A stretch of 64,000 bases of DNA from Berghia stephanieae (lineage: Eukaryota; Mollusca; Gastropoda; Nudibranchia; Aeolidiidae), in NCBI GenBank assembly GCA_034508935.3, contig CM067454.1, positions 35,380,682 through 35,444,681 on the forward strand. Reading direction: 5' to 3'. The notes under the pieces were generated by a model, which had not been told where the DNA came from, made no database searches, and saw only the letters and a program-made list of their open reading frames with translations. The translations under genes and the position numbers were made by a program. Numbering within the stretch: position 1 is the stretch's first letter; each line of letters opens with the position of its first letter. Below are positions 21,482 through 32,695 of this stretch, in pieces.

Positions 21482-22560
21482 GTTAGTGGGGTTATGGGTC
21501 GCAACTGCGTTTGGTTTTAAAGTCCAAATTTAATATTAGGTTTTAATACAGTGTGTTGTGTCTGGAAGTTGCATTCTGTTCGATGCCCCTTATGATAGTA
21601 CTGTTTATTGGCATTTATTTGAAATGGGTCATCAGTGCTTCGGCGTGGCTCTGTACTTTATCGCAGACCTGCTCCTTAAAATATGAAATTCGTAATTTTT
21701 AGAAAAAAATGTTCCGATATTTACTTTTATCATCCAACAATTTGCCTCTCACTGATTAAAAAAACCCACACATTCATTTTCATTAAGTTTTAATGACTTC
21801 GATGCTCATGAAGTTCAGAAATGAGCCAAGATTTCGCATTTCACGAATGTTTCCAACAGTTTCGCAGGTCCGTATAGTAGTTCGAAGATGATTCACTCAG
21901 CCTTTGTTTGTTTTTGCCTTCCCGTTTATGAGTAGCTCATGAACTGTATAACCTGACTATGAACTGTTCATGGATCACAGTTTTGTGTGATTGTCCGTTA
22001 TACTTCAGGATGAAGTTATGAGTTCTATTGCCAAGCGCATACTATCTATGGTGACGAGTCGCCTACATTCAGTCAGGGCCACATATGTGTGTGATGTATA
22101 GCATTCAATTCTGGTACTGGTGCAATATTTGAACGCTTGCTAGATATCATGATGTTGACGATTTGAGAATGATGTAATGATGAGGTCCAGTTCTAAATTC
22201 ACTCTCATACATCGTCTGCTCATTTTCTGTTCAGAGTTTTAGATTTAACCACGTCCTCAAGTATTGTTTGTTCTGCTGGTCATCTTGTTTTTCGTACTTC
22301 TTCCTCGTTCGCTCCCGCCCTGTTTTGTGGTAAATTCGTTTATTTTGGTTATTGTTGTACTAACTTTGTCGAGGTGCAAATTGACTCGAGTCTGAATAAT
22401 CTCCTGCAATTTTGGCTTTCGATTCGATCCACCAGTTGGGACAGAACTGATAAGAAACAGAAGAAGAGTTCGAAATTCTTTTTGACCTTTGCTCATGTTA
22501 AAATACTTGTGACTCTCATAGCCCTTGCTTCAGATTGAGACGATTGTTTGTGTCCTGATC
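21482..22560 (+). repeat. Tandem array unit 2 (short, indel-rich)
   Basis: Same start block as unit 1, but it jumps from the GAT block (22190) straight to the CGTCTGCTCATTTTC block (22210). It lacks the central 1.3 kb or more. Relative to unit 3 it has many single-base insertions and deletions, so base accuracy here may be poor. Confidence 0.85.
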
Positions 22561-23690
22561 TTAGTGGGTTATGGGTTCGCAAGCTGCCAGCTGGTTTAAG
22601 TCAAATTTAATATTTTAGTTTTGTATTGGTTTTGAATGGAATATGCATTTCATGACATACATGTTCTGATACTACTTGGCAAATTTATTTGGAAATGAGG
22701 TCATCAGTGACTTGCGGCGTGGCCTCCTGTGACTTGTATCTGCAGACCCTGCCTCCTTAAAAATTGAAAATTCGTAATTTTTAGGAAAAAAAACTGTAGT
22801 CCCGATATTTAACTTTTAAACATCCAACAATTTGCCGTCTCACGTGATTAAAAAAAAACCCACACACATTTCATTATCATTTAAGTTTAAAATGACTTCG
22901 ATGCTCATGAAGTTCAGAAATGGAGCCAAGATTTCGCATTTCTACGAATTTTCCAAACAGTTCGCAGGTCCGTATAGTTTAGTTCGAAGATGACGTCACT
23001 CAGGCCTTTGTTATGTTTTATTGCCTTCCTCGTTTATGAGTAATGCTCACTGAAACTGTATTAACCTGACTATGAACGTTCATGGATTCACAGTTTTGTG
23101 TGTTGGTCCGTTATACTTCCGGATGGCAATGTTATGAGCTTCTATGCAAGCGCATACTATCTATAGGTAGCCTGAGTCGCCTACATTCAGTCAGGGCCCA
23201 TATGTGTGTGATGTATAGCATCAATCTGGTACTGGTGCAATATTTTGACCGCTTGCTAGATGATCATGATGATGTTGACGATGATGATGATGATGAAATC
23301 AGTTCTAAATTCTACTCTCATACATCGTCTGCTCATTTTCTGTTCAGAGTTTTAGATTTAACAGCCGTCCTCAAGTGATTGTTTGTGTCTGCTGGTCATC
23401 TGTGTTTCTCGTACTTCTTCCTCGTTCGCATCCCGCCCCGGGTTTTGTGAGTAAATTGTTTTATTTTGGTTTATTGTTGTTACTAATGTTTCGAGGTGGC
23501 AATTCGGACTCGAGTCTGAATAATCTCCCGTGGCTATTCGGACTTCGATTCCACCAGTGGGCAGAACTGATAAAGAAACAGAAGAAGAGTTCAGCAGAAA
23601 TTCTGTTTTGCCTTTGCTCATGTTAAAATGACTTGTGACTCTCATAGCCCCTGCTTCAGACTGTAGACGGATTGTTGCCTGTCCTGATGC
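22561..23690 (+). repeat. Tandem array unit 3 (short)
   Basis: Has the same internal deletion as unit 2, so the two share an origin. A fragment of the CTATAGATAGT MITE family lies at 22970-23165 here and at 21870-22055 in unit 2. Confidence 0.85.
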
Positions 23691-25237
23691 TTAGTGGGGT
23701 TATGGGTCGCAAGACTGCCAGCTTGGTTGTATAAAGTCCAAATTTAATATATAGCGTTTTTAACAGTGGGTTTGAATGGAAAAATGCAATTTATCATGTC
23801 ACATACAATGTTACTAATACTACTTGGCAATTTATTTGAAGAATTTGGTAAATTGCGGCGTGGCCTCTTGTAACTTGTATCTGCAGAACTGCTTCCTTGA
23901 AAATATGAAAATTCGTAATTTTTAGGAAATAAAATTGTAGTCCCGATATTTAACTTTTAAAAACCATCAATTTGCCGTCTCAATGATTAAAAAAAAGAAC
24001 ACATTCATTTCCTTTAAGTTTTAATGACTTCGATGCTCATGAAGTTCAGAAATTGGATCCAAATTTCGTATTTCTACGAATGTTTCCAAACAGTAGGCAG
24101 GTCCGTACAGGGTAGCCTGAGTCGCCTACATTCAGTCAGGGCCACTTAATATGTGTGATGTATAGCATCAATCTGGTACTGGTACAGTATTTTGTCCGCT
24201 TGCTAGATGATGATGATGACGATAATGATGATGATGGTGACGATGATGATGATGATGATGATGGTGATGACGATGATGATGATGATGATGATGATGATGA
24301 CGATGATGAATCAGTTCTAAATTCTACTCTGGTCAAAGGGTCTAAAATAGAAATTATGTTTAAAAAGGGGAGGGGGTGAATGTAGAGTATGGGCAGGGTC
24401 GTGACCCAGATGAGATATAACTGTGAACAGTGAACTGCCTACTTAGTCCAAATGTGAACAGAAGATGATAATGTGACGTCATGACCTCGTAATATTATGA
24501 CTCAGAGCTCTAACCAAGTCCCGGGGTTAGGACGAAACTCTTGTTACGAAGGCGGCAGTATTCATGGATTTGCTTCACAGGCCTAGTAGTAATAAAAGGT
24601 ACTGATTTTCTGACGGGAGTAGACCTGACCCTCGTAACCAAGGTGAGGAGGGCGCTGTACGCCTCCGTTAACTACGAAATTTCTAATGCTAACCCACCCC
24701 CCCCCCCCCCCCTCAAAAAAAAAAATAATCGTCATAAAAGAAGACTAAGACCGCAGAAAACAGTTAATTGTTAGTTTTAGTCAATAGCTTAACCAACTAA
24801 ATCATTTATTTTCTTGAGCACCTCTACTCTGTCAAACAGCTCACTTTTTACTTTTGTTTGGTGATCGCCGTCCTCTTGTGTGACGTGAATTTTAGGTCAG
24901 CATCAGGCTTATATTTATAGTATAGTTTACGAAGGCCAATCTGCTCTACTCTGCGACCAATACGTCACTCAACGTCTTGATGTGGTATTGAGGCTATGCC
25001 AAACAAAAAATGAAGGGTGAAAATATTGAGTTTTGATGTAGAGCAACATCCACTAAACGTTCTAAAAGTAAAAGCGCTTTATTAGGGATCGCTGGCCAAC
25101 AACATATTACAACTTGTATCAGGCAGAGACAACACTATTAACTCATTTTAAGCCTGAGTACGGTTAGAGAATATGGTTAAAGAGCTTTTTCCTCTATCTC
25201 TCTCCTTCTCTATCTGTCTATCTATCTTTATCCCCCT

Positions 25238-25291
<54 letters not shown>

Positions 25292-26104
25292 TTCGCATTT
25301 ACGTTTAATCTTTTAACTTTAATTTTCCCCATGACTCCTTCCTTACATAACCTTATCCCATATTATCCAGGCGTCTTTTCCTACTCAATCCCTCCACCAT
25401 CCCTTGTTGTATTTCATTTCAAGTTGTTACCTAGGCATTTAAACTTACCCAGCGACATCTATGAGTAGACTATGGACTTACCTCAAACGCCCTCCCTCCC
25501 TCTCTCCGTTACTTAAATGTTCTTCCATCCTCATTGTAATCTGATGTTGTGAGCATCCGGCGTCGCGCATGTAATGCTAGCGACGTCATACGATTGGTCA
25601 GGTCACCGAGAGACGCTGGGCTGGGTCTTCCACTTCCAGCTCTCCCTATTCACGACTTTTGGTGGCCAATTAAATGATGGCTGCTGCTCTTGAACTTATA
25701 CTATACCTACACTCATACATCGTCTGCTTCATTTTCGGTTCGGACTTTTAGATTTAACAGCCGTCCTCAAGTGATTGTTTGTGTCTGCTGGTCATCTTTG
25801 TTTCTCGTACTTCTTCCTCGTTCGCATCCCGCCCCGGGTTTTGTGAGTAATTTGTTTTATTTTGTGTTAATTTTGTACCAATGTTTCGAGGTGGCGATTG
25901 GGACTCGAGTCTGAATAGTCCCCCGTGGCTATTCGGACTTTTATTCCACCAGTGGGCAGAACTGATTTAGAAACAGAAGAAGAGTTCAGAAGAAATTCTG
26001 TTTTGCCTTCGATCGTGTTAAAATGACTTGTGACTCTCAAAACCCCTGCTTCAGACTGTAGAAGGATTGTTGCCTGTCTAATACTATAAGAATTGTCCTG
26101 ATGC
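23691..26104 (+). repeat. Tandem array unit 4 (long)
   Basis: A long unit with all blocks: (GAT)n (24205-24308), GGGCAGGGTCGTGACC (24393), a SINE fragment (25040-25190), (CT)n (25248-25285), GAGCATCCGGCGTCGCGC (25552) and the final CTCGAGTCTGAATA block (25903). It lacks the MITE present in units 2 and 3. Confidence 0.85.
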
Positions 26105-26484
26105 TTAGTGGGGTTATGGGTCGCAAGACTGCCAGTTTGGTTGTATAAAGTCCAAATTTAATATATAGCGTTTTTAACAGTGGGTTTGAATGGGAAAATG
26201 CAATTTATCATGTCACATACTATGTTGCTGATACTACTTGGCAATTTATTTGGAAATGAGGTCATCAGTGACTTGCGGCGTGGCCTCTCTGACTTGTATC
26301 TGCAGACCTGCCTCCTTAAAAATATGAAAATTCGTAATTTTTAGGAAAGAAAAATTGTAGTCCCGATATTTAACTTTTAAAAACCCTCAATTTTCCGTCT
26401 CAATGAGGAAACAAAAAAAAATACATTCAGTATCATTTAAGTTTTAATGATTTAGATGCCCACGAAGTTCAGAAATTGAAGCCA

Positions 26485-27021
26485 CTGGGTGGGGTTCCTG
26501 GCCTCCCATGGTGGGCAGGGAGGTACATACTGTGTCTTCTTTCCCCCTATATCTGTTTTCCAACATGCTTTCTGTCCTTATCTTGGAATGAGATTGCTTG
26601 GTTTTGTCCTGGTCCTGGCTGGGAGGGAACCAGTCAAATGCATAGTTATTGTTTTGGAAGATGATATTTTTTTCCTTGTAAATCATCTCTCTGTGTTATG
26701 TATTATTATATTTGGTATTTTTGTATTCTGTATTATGTAAGCATTTGAGTGTATTCCTCTTTGTTGGATTTTTTGCTTGTGCCCGGATGAGACTGATAGG
26801 TGATCTCAAACTAAGTACTTTAATAGTGCTCGTGGAATCTACATCTGTTTCCTATTTGTTCCCAATTCCCCTTTGTCATACTTTCTCTTGGGTGCTTTCA
26901 TTGTAATTCTAGTACTTTTTACTATCCCATTTTCTTCCTTTTACTGGCGGTGATATACATGTAACCTAAATGTGTTGCAAGCGTCGTATAACCCTTAAAA
27001 ACAAATAAAAACAATACAAAC
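26485..27021 (+). mobile_element. Retroposon family 4, 537 bp with target duplication
   Basis: Flanked by AAATTGAAGCCA (26473-26484) and AAATTGGAGCCA (27022-27033), a 12-bp duplication with one mismatch. The 3' end reads GTTGCAAGCGTCGTATAACCC followed by an A-rich AAACA tail, a LINE/SINE-like terminus. Other copies are at 47395-47900, 52145-52670 and 62235-62772, all on the plus strand. No coding capacity was seen. Confidence 0.8.
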
Positions 27022-28340
27022 AAATTGGAGCCAAAAGGTCGTATTTCTACGAGTGTTTCGTAGGGTAGCCTGAGTCGCCTACATTCAGTCAGGGCCACAT
27101 GTGTGTGATATATAGCATCAATCTGGTACTGGTACAATATTTTGACCGCTTGCTAGATGATGATGATGTTGATGGTGGTGATGATGATGATGATGATGAT
27201 GACGATGATGATGGTGATGATGATGGTGATGACGATGGTGATGATGATGGTGATGATGATGACGACGATGATGATGGTGATGATGATGACGACGATGATG
27301 ATGGTGATGATGATGATGATGAATCAGTTCTAGATTTTACTCTGGTCACAGGGTCTAAAATAAGAATGTTGAAAAAAGGGGAGGGGGTGGGTGTAGATTA
27401 TGGGCAGGGTCGTGACCCAGATAAGATATAATTGTGAACAGTGAACTGCCTACCTAGTCCAAGTGTGAACAGAAGATGGTAACGTGACGTCATGACCTCG
27501 TAATATTATGACTCAGAGCTCTTACCTACCCGGGGTTAGGACGAAACTCTTGTTACGAAGGCGGCAGTATTCATGGATTTGCTTCATAGGCCTAGTAATA
27601 AAAGGTACTGATTTTCTGACTGGAGTTGACCTGACCCTCGTAACCAAGGTGAAGAGGGCGCTCTACGCCTTCGATTAACTCACTCAATCCTAGAGATTTT
27701 TGCTCTTTTCAAAATTGGAAAAATGTATAAAAAATGAGCACGCAGGCCTACATAAATAGTTTTATTCAACTATCATTAAAACATGTAAAAACTAAAAACA
27801 TTAGTTTTGATACTACGCCAATAATTTGTCTTAGAAAAATGTAATAAATAGGCATGGGGTAAAAGTAACGCGGGTAAACTACGGATATAATCGGTGTTAG
27901 GGTTGAGTGAGTTAACTACTAAATTTATTTACCAAACCCAAAAAAAAAAAAAAATAATAATCGTCATAAAAGAAGACAAAGACCAACTAAATAATTTGTT
28001 TTCTTGAGCATCTCTACCAAACAACTCACTTTTTACTTTCGTTTTGGTAATCGCCGTCCTCTTTTGTGACGTAATTTTTAGGTCAGTATCAGGCTTATAT
28101 TTATAGTATAGTTTACGAATGCCAATCTGCTCTTCTCTGCGACCAATACGTCACTCATCGTCTTGATGTGGTATGGAGGCTATGCCAAACAAACAAACAG
28201 TGAAGGAAAAAATATTTAATTTTGATGCAGAGCAACATCCACTAAACGTGCTAAAAGTAAAAGCGCTTTATTAGGGATCCCTGCCCAACAGCATATTACA
28301 ATTTGTATCAGACAGAAACAACACTGTTAACTCATTTTAA

Positions 28341-28579
28341 GGGAGGCCTTCCATAAGCTACTACATCCCAAGTATTCTTGTTCTAGTAGGGGGTTTGGGA
28401 GGGGGAAACTTTTCTTTTTTTTTTTTTAAAGTCTCCCCCCTCCCAAATCCCCTACACTAGAACTTCTAGTAAGGGGTTTGGGAGGGGGGAGACTTAAAAA
28501 AAAACGTTCCCCCCCCCCCTCCGAAACCCCCTACTAGAACAAGAATACTTGGGATGTAGTAGCTTATGGAAGGTCTCCC
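28341..28579. mobile_element. hAT-like palindromic MITE with 8-bp TSD
   Basis: Terminal inverted repeats GGGAGGCCTTCCATAAGC / GCTTATGGAAGGTCTCCC extend to about 70 bp per arm. The element is bounded by CATTTTAA at 28333-28340 and 28580-28587, an 8-bp duplication as made by hAT transposases. The uninterrupted target is seen in unit 4 at about 25140. Non-coding. Confidence 0.9.
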
Positions 28580-29735
28580 CATTTTAAACTTGAGTACGGT
28601 TAGAGAATATGGTTAAAGAGCCTTTTCCCCTATCTCTCTCCCTCTCTCTCTCTTTATCCCCCTCCCCGTCTCTCTCTCTCTTTTATCCCCCTCCCTCTCT
28701 CTCTCTCTCTCTTTTATCCCCCTCCCTCTCTCTCCTCTCTCTCTCCTCTCTCTCTCTCTCTCCTCTCACTCTCTTCGCATTTACGTTTAATCTTTTAACT
28801 TTAATTTTCCCCATGACTCCTTCCTTACATAAGCTTATGTCACATTATTCAGGCCTCTTGTCCCTACTCAATCCCTCCAACCCCCCCCCCCCCCCCCCCC
28901 CCACCGTCCGTCCACTGTACCCGGCAATTCTCTTTGTCTTACTCCCTCCTACTACATACTGGACATTGTTATATTTCATTTCAAGTTGTTACCTAGGCAT
29001 TTAGACTTACCCAGCGACATCTATGAGTAGACGATGGCCTTACCTCAACCGCCCTCAATCCCTCCCTCTCTCCCTTACTTAAATGTTCTTCCATCCTCTT
29101 TGTAATCTGATGTTGTGAGCATCCGGCGTCGCGCATGTAATGCTAACGACGTCATACGATTGGTCAGGTCACCGAGAGACGCCGGGTCTTCCAGCTCTCC
29201 CTATTCACGACTTTTGGTGGCCAATTAAATGATGTCTGCTGCTCTTGAAGCTATACTTATACACACTCATACATCGTCTGCTTCATTTTCGGTTCAGAGT
29301 TTTAGATTTAACAGCCGTCCTCAAGTGATTGTTTGTGTCTGCTGGTCATCTGTGTTTCTCGTACTTCTTCCTCGTTCGCATCCCGCCCCGGGTTTTGTGA
29401 GTAAATTGTTTTATTTAGGTTTATTGTTGTTACTAATGTTTCGAGGTGGCAATTCGGACTCGAGTCTGAATAGTCTTCCGTGACAATTCGGACTCAAAGT
29501 CTGTTGTGCGTGCGCATTGAAACGCAGGGACTCAAAGTCTGTTGTGAATGTGCAGTGAAAGGCAGTGCGGCAGTGGGCAGAACTGATAAAGAAACAGAAG
29601 AGTTCAGGAGAAAATCTGTTTTGCGACAAGGTCAAAATGACTCCTGACTCTCATAACCCCTGATTCAGACTGTAGAAGGATTGATTGTTGCATGTCTAAC
29701 ACTATTATAATTGGAGAAAAAAAAAATGTCCTGAT

Positions 29736-30370
29736 TTTGTTTGGACATTACGTTTTGTCATTAATAAGCTTTTCCTTTAGACCGCAGTTACTTTAACTGA
29801 CATTTGTTACTTTTGATCAATGATTTTGTCTTTCTTTTCAATGAAGTTGCTATAATTGTTATTTTGTTTTGCATCAATTCTATTTAAATTTAATTATCAA
29901 TTTAAAAAATATTAAATAACAAAATCAATATACTGCCATGGAAGTGGAAGGCTATTCAGACCGAGTCTTAAAAAAAACTGTTAATTGCGCATTGGAATTG
30001 GACTACGAATAGCCACGATAGACTAGTCAGAATTTAAAGAGTTACATTTTTTTTCACATCTTATGCTTCCTTTAATCGAAGCCCATCTTATGACTTTTCT
30101 TGGCTCTTGAGTGACAAGCACTTTAAAGCTCCCCAAAGCCAATGAAAATGACAACAAAAAATCCCCTGTGTTTCTCGTAAATTCTTTCTTGTTCGTTTCC
30201 CGCCCTGGGTTTTGTAATTTGTTTTATTTTGGTTTATTGTTGTTACTAATGTTGTGTTGCCGTAGTGATTATTCAATATAGTAATAATATATTTCCTAAT
30301 ATTATAATGTTGAGTGACATTTATGATTATCATTGTATGGTTTTGATACGTATTCAAATTTAACCAGTAA
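29736..30370. other. Unique non-coding DNA
   Basis: AT-rich with no gene signal. Short stretches (30175-30255) resemble the TCTCGTA...GTTTTATTTTGG block of the array. Confidence 0.6.
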
Positions 30371-30372
30371 TT

Positions 30373-30525
30373 TCTGTACTCTGGTAAGACACGTTATTAA
30401 AAATTTGGCCAGAAAATTCGCCTTTCAAATATTGATCGATTTAAATGATCCTCGTCTTGGCAAAAACTTTGTAAGCCCCAGGTTTGAGTTTTTACCAAGA
30501 TGAGGGTCGTCTAATAATAATTGAT
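30373..30525. repeat. Foldback MITE, GTACTCTGG / TGGCCAGAAAA family
   Basis: GTACTCTGGTAAGACACGTTATT, then TTGGCCAGAAAATTCGCC, then a partially palindromic centre (GATCCTCGTCTTGGCAAAAAC and its approximate reverse complement). Same family as 14115. Confidence 0.6.
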
Positions 30526-31069
30526 AATATAATGCTGGAAACTTATATAGCGCTATAATTCCGAGAGACCAGACTCTTGGCGCATAAATTACAAATTACT
30601 TTGGCTGAAACATACTCATTCAAACACACAAGCACACACACATACAGGCACTCTCACACACACACAAAACAGACGCCTGTCTTGCTTCTCATATCTATCT
30701 TCTGATATCGAAACTGATCCTGTGTTTTAAGTGAGCGTTTAAAAACAAATATATTGATATTTGAGGGTCGAGTTTTCTGACCAAATTTTTCCATCCAGGT
30801 TTTACCAGGTGCGGCAGATAACTGATTACCGTTAATGAAGAAAATCCTGGATTGAGCGGGAATTCCCAATCGACGGCTTGTCATTGGGGCAGACAGGATT
30901 ACTTGTAGGTAGTCATGCACTGTTAGAATCTAAATCATCTTCTCTAGATTAGATTTATGTACAATTTATCATATAATATTTTATTATCATATCAATGTGG
31001 CTTTTAACATTTCAGTTCTATATTTGTGTATGATGTAATATGATGTGTTGATGTAAAGCGCCTGTGAGC
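30526..31069. other. Unique non-coding DNA with (CA)n
   Basis: CA repeats at 30625-30668. GAGTTTTCTGACCAAATTTTT at 30768 is a further trace of the foldback family. No gene. Confidence 0.6.
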
Positions 31070-31390
31070 AATCATAATACTCTTCAAAAGTCGTAACGTC
31101 ACTTCCTTCCTAATGACGCATGGTAACTTAGTAACACTGGCTCTAAACTATCGGAACAATGGCGGACGCCCGTATGAAATATTTCTCCGGCGAGCATAAA
31201 AGAGTATCCAGAGGGGAAAAAAAACAAAAATTTGATCATGTTTTGACTTTTACACATTCTGATCACAAGGCATATGAAAAGTTCTCGCCAGCATGAAAAA
31301 TAAAAAGTAATGATTTTCTTTGTTTAGAACCAAGATGGCCGCCGTTGCCGGGCGGCGTGACATCAGACTAATGAATCGAATTGGAATAGG
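31070..31390. repeat. Single arm of the 17.3-kb foldback family
   Basis: Matches 18027-18330 in the same orientation (AGTCGTAACGTCACTTCC, GGCGGACGCC, CTGATCACAAGGCATATGAA, GGCGGCGTGACATCAGACTA). Only one arm is present. Confidence 0.8.
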
Positions 31391-31393
31391 AGC

Positions 31394-31770
31394 TATAGAT
31401 AGTATGCGCTTGGCTAAGAAGTTCATAATATTGCCATCCGGAAGTATAACGGACCAACACACAAAACTGTGTGTATCCATGAACGTTTATAGTCAGGTTA
31501 ATAGATAGTATGCGCTTGGCTGCTCATAACATTGCCATCCAGAAGTATAACGGACCAACACACAAAACTGTGTGTATCCATGGACGTTTATAGTCGGGTT
31601 AAGTTCAGTGAGCATTATTCATAAACGCGGATGGCAAAAAACAAAGCAAAGACCTGAGTGACGTCATCTTCGAACTTTCTATACAGTTCAGTGAGCATTA
31701 CTCATAAACGCGGATGGCAAAAAACAATAACAAATACAAGAGTGACGTCATCTTTGAACTATCTATATAA
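31394..31770. mobile_element. Nested copies of the CTATAGATAGT MITE family
   Basis: One partial copy (31394-31500), a fuller copy (31501-31685) and a partial copy (31686-31768) stand side by side. The family ends are CTATAGATAGTATGCGCTTGG and, inverted, CTATAGATAGTTCGAAGATG, so the terminal inverted repeat is CTATAGATAGT. The interior has GACGTCA and CACAAAACTGTGTG. Other copies: 17827-17990, 21870-22055, 22970-23165, 31890-32130, 36800-36870, 42555-42690, 44805-44890, 50280-50465. Confidence 0.75.
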
Positions 31771-31889
31771 GTTAATTATATTTTATATTACATAATGTAT
31801 GTATGTTGTGAGAATATTGATGGGATTTTCAAAAAAAAATGTAATGTCGCTTGTCAGGATCATTGAGCACGGTTAATGGATATTGCACG

Positions 31890-32130
31890 ATAGGATGAAG
31901 ATGACGTCACTCAAGCCTTTGTTGTTGTATTTTGCCATCCGCGTTTATGAGTGATTTTCACTAAACTGTATTAACCAGACTATAAAAGTTCATGGTTACA
32001 CATAGTTTTGTGTGTTGGTCCGTCATACTTCCGGATGGCAATGTTATGAGCTTCTTAGCCAAGTGCATACTACCTATAGATAGTTCGAAGATGACGTCAC
32101 ACAGGTCTTTGTTATATTGATATGTTTTAA
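31890..32130. mobile_element. CTATAGATAGT-family MITE
   Basis: A forward copy from GAAGATGACGTCACTCAAGCC through ACTACCTATAGATAG, followed directly by the start of another copy at 32082-32130. Confidence 0.75.
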
Positions 32131-32450
32131 TAATTTATTATAATGTTAACGTAATATTTCATTATAAATCATTGTGCAGGTTTATTAGGCTATTCAGGCC
32201 TCCAGCCATGGTTGGGGCAGACACGAAACATTCGTAGAATGACGAAGTTTTGGCTCCTGTTTCACAACTTTATGAGTATCTCTAAGTCATTAATTCTTAT
32301 TGAAAAGGAAAGCTGATACCAGATATACAATTTTAAGGATTTTGAGTTATCTAATTGTTGTGAGGGAAAATTGTTGATTTTTAAAGTTATCTATAGCGAC
32401 TACTATTTTTATCCCCTACTTCAAAACTAAACATTTTTACATTTCCAAGT
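32131..32450. other. Non-coding DNA
   Basis: No gene seen. GACACGAAACATTCGTAGAA (32220) is a reverse-strand trace of the array's ACGAATGTTTC block. Confidence 0.5.
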
Positions 32451-32454
32451 AGGC

Positions 32455-32695
32455 AGGCCTGTTAGGCCAAGATCGGATCGGAAGGTCCTGGGTTCGAGCC
32501 TCACTCGGCGCAAAGCTGACTCATTGGAAAAGGCTCTTTACTCATATTCTCTCACCGTACCCAGGAGTAAAATAACTACCTGGCCGTAAACAATATTGTC
32601 TCTGTCCGAAAGAGTTGCTGTTGTCCAGGGACCCCTTGTAAAACGCTTTGAGCACGTTTGGTGGACATTGCGCTATATAACAGCTCAAAGCTAAA
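32455..32695 (+). repeat. SINE family 3 (plus strand), head degenerate
   Basis: Has GGATCGGAAGGTCCTGGGTTCG, GGAAAAGGCTCTTTACTCA and AACGCTTTGAGCACG, ending in TTGCGCTATATAA. Same family as 16215-16512. Confidence 0.8.

Larger units (their letters stand above)
26105..29735 (+). repeat. Tandem array unit 5 (long), with two insertions
   Basis: Has the full block order, with a 537-bp retroposon (26485-27021) and a 239-bp MITE (28341-28579) inserted. It also has an insertion of about 230 bp near 27680-27910 and (GAT)n at 27157-27320. It ends at GTCCTGAT, exactly where the next unit would begin, so this is the array's right edge. Confidence 0.85.

Noticed and set aside
18430-29735. Protein-coding gene family in the tandem array
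   Set aside because: Units contain stops in every frame, no shared frame is longer than about 100 codons, and differences include many indels.
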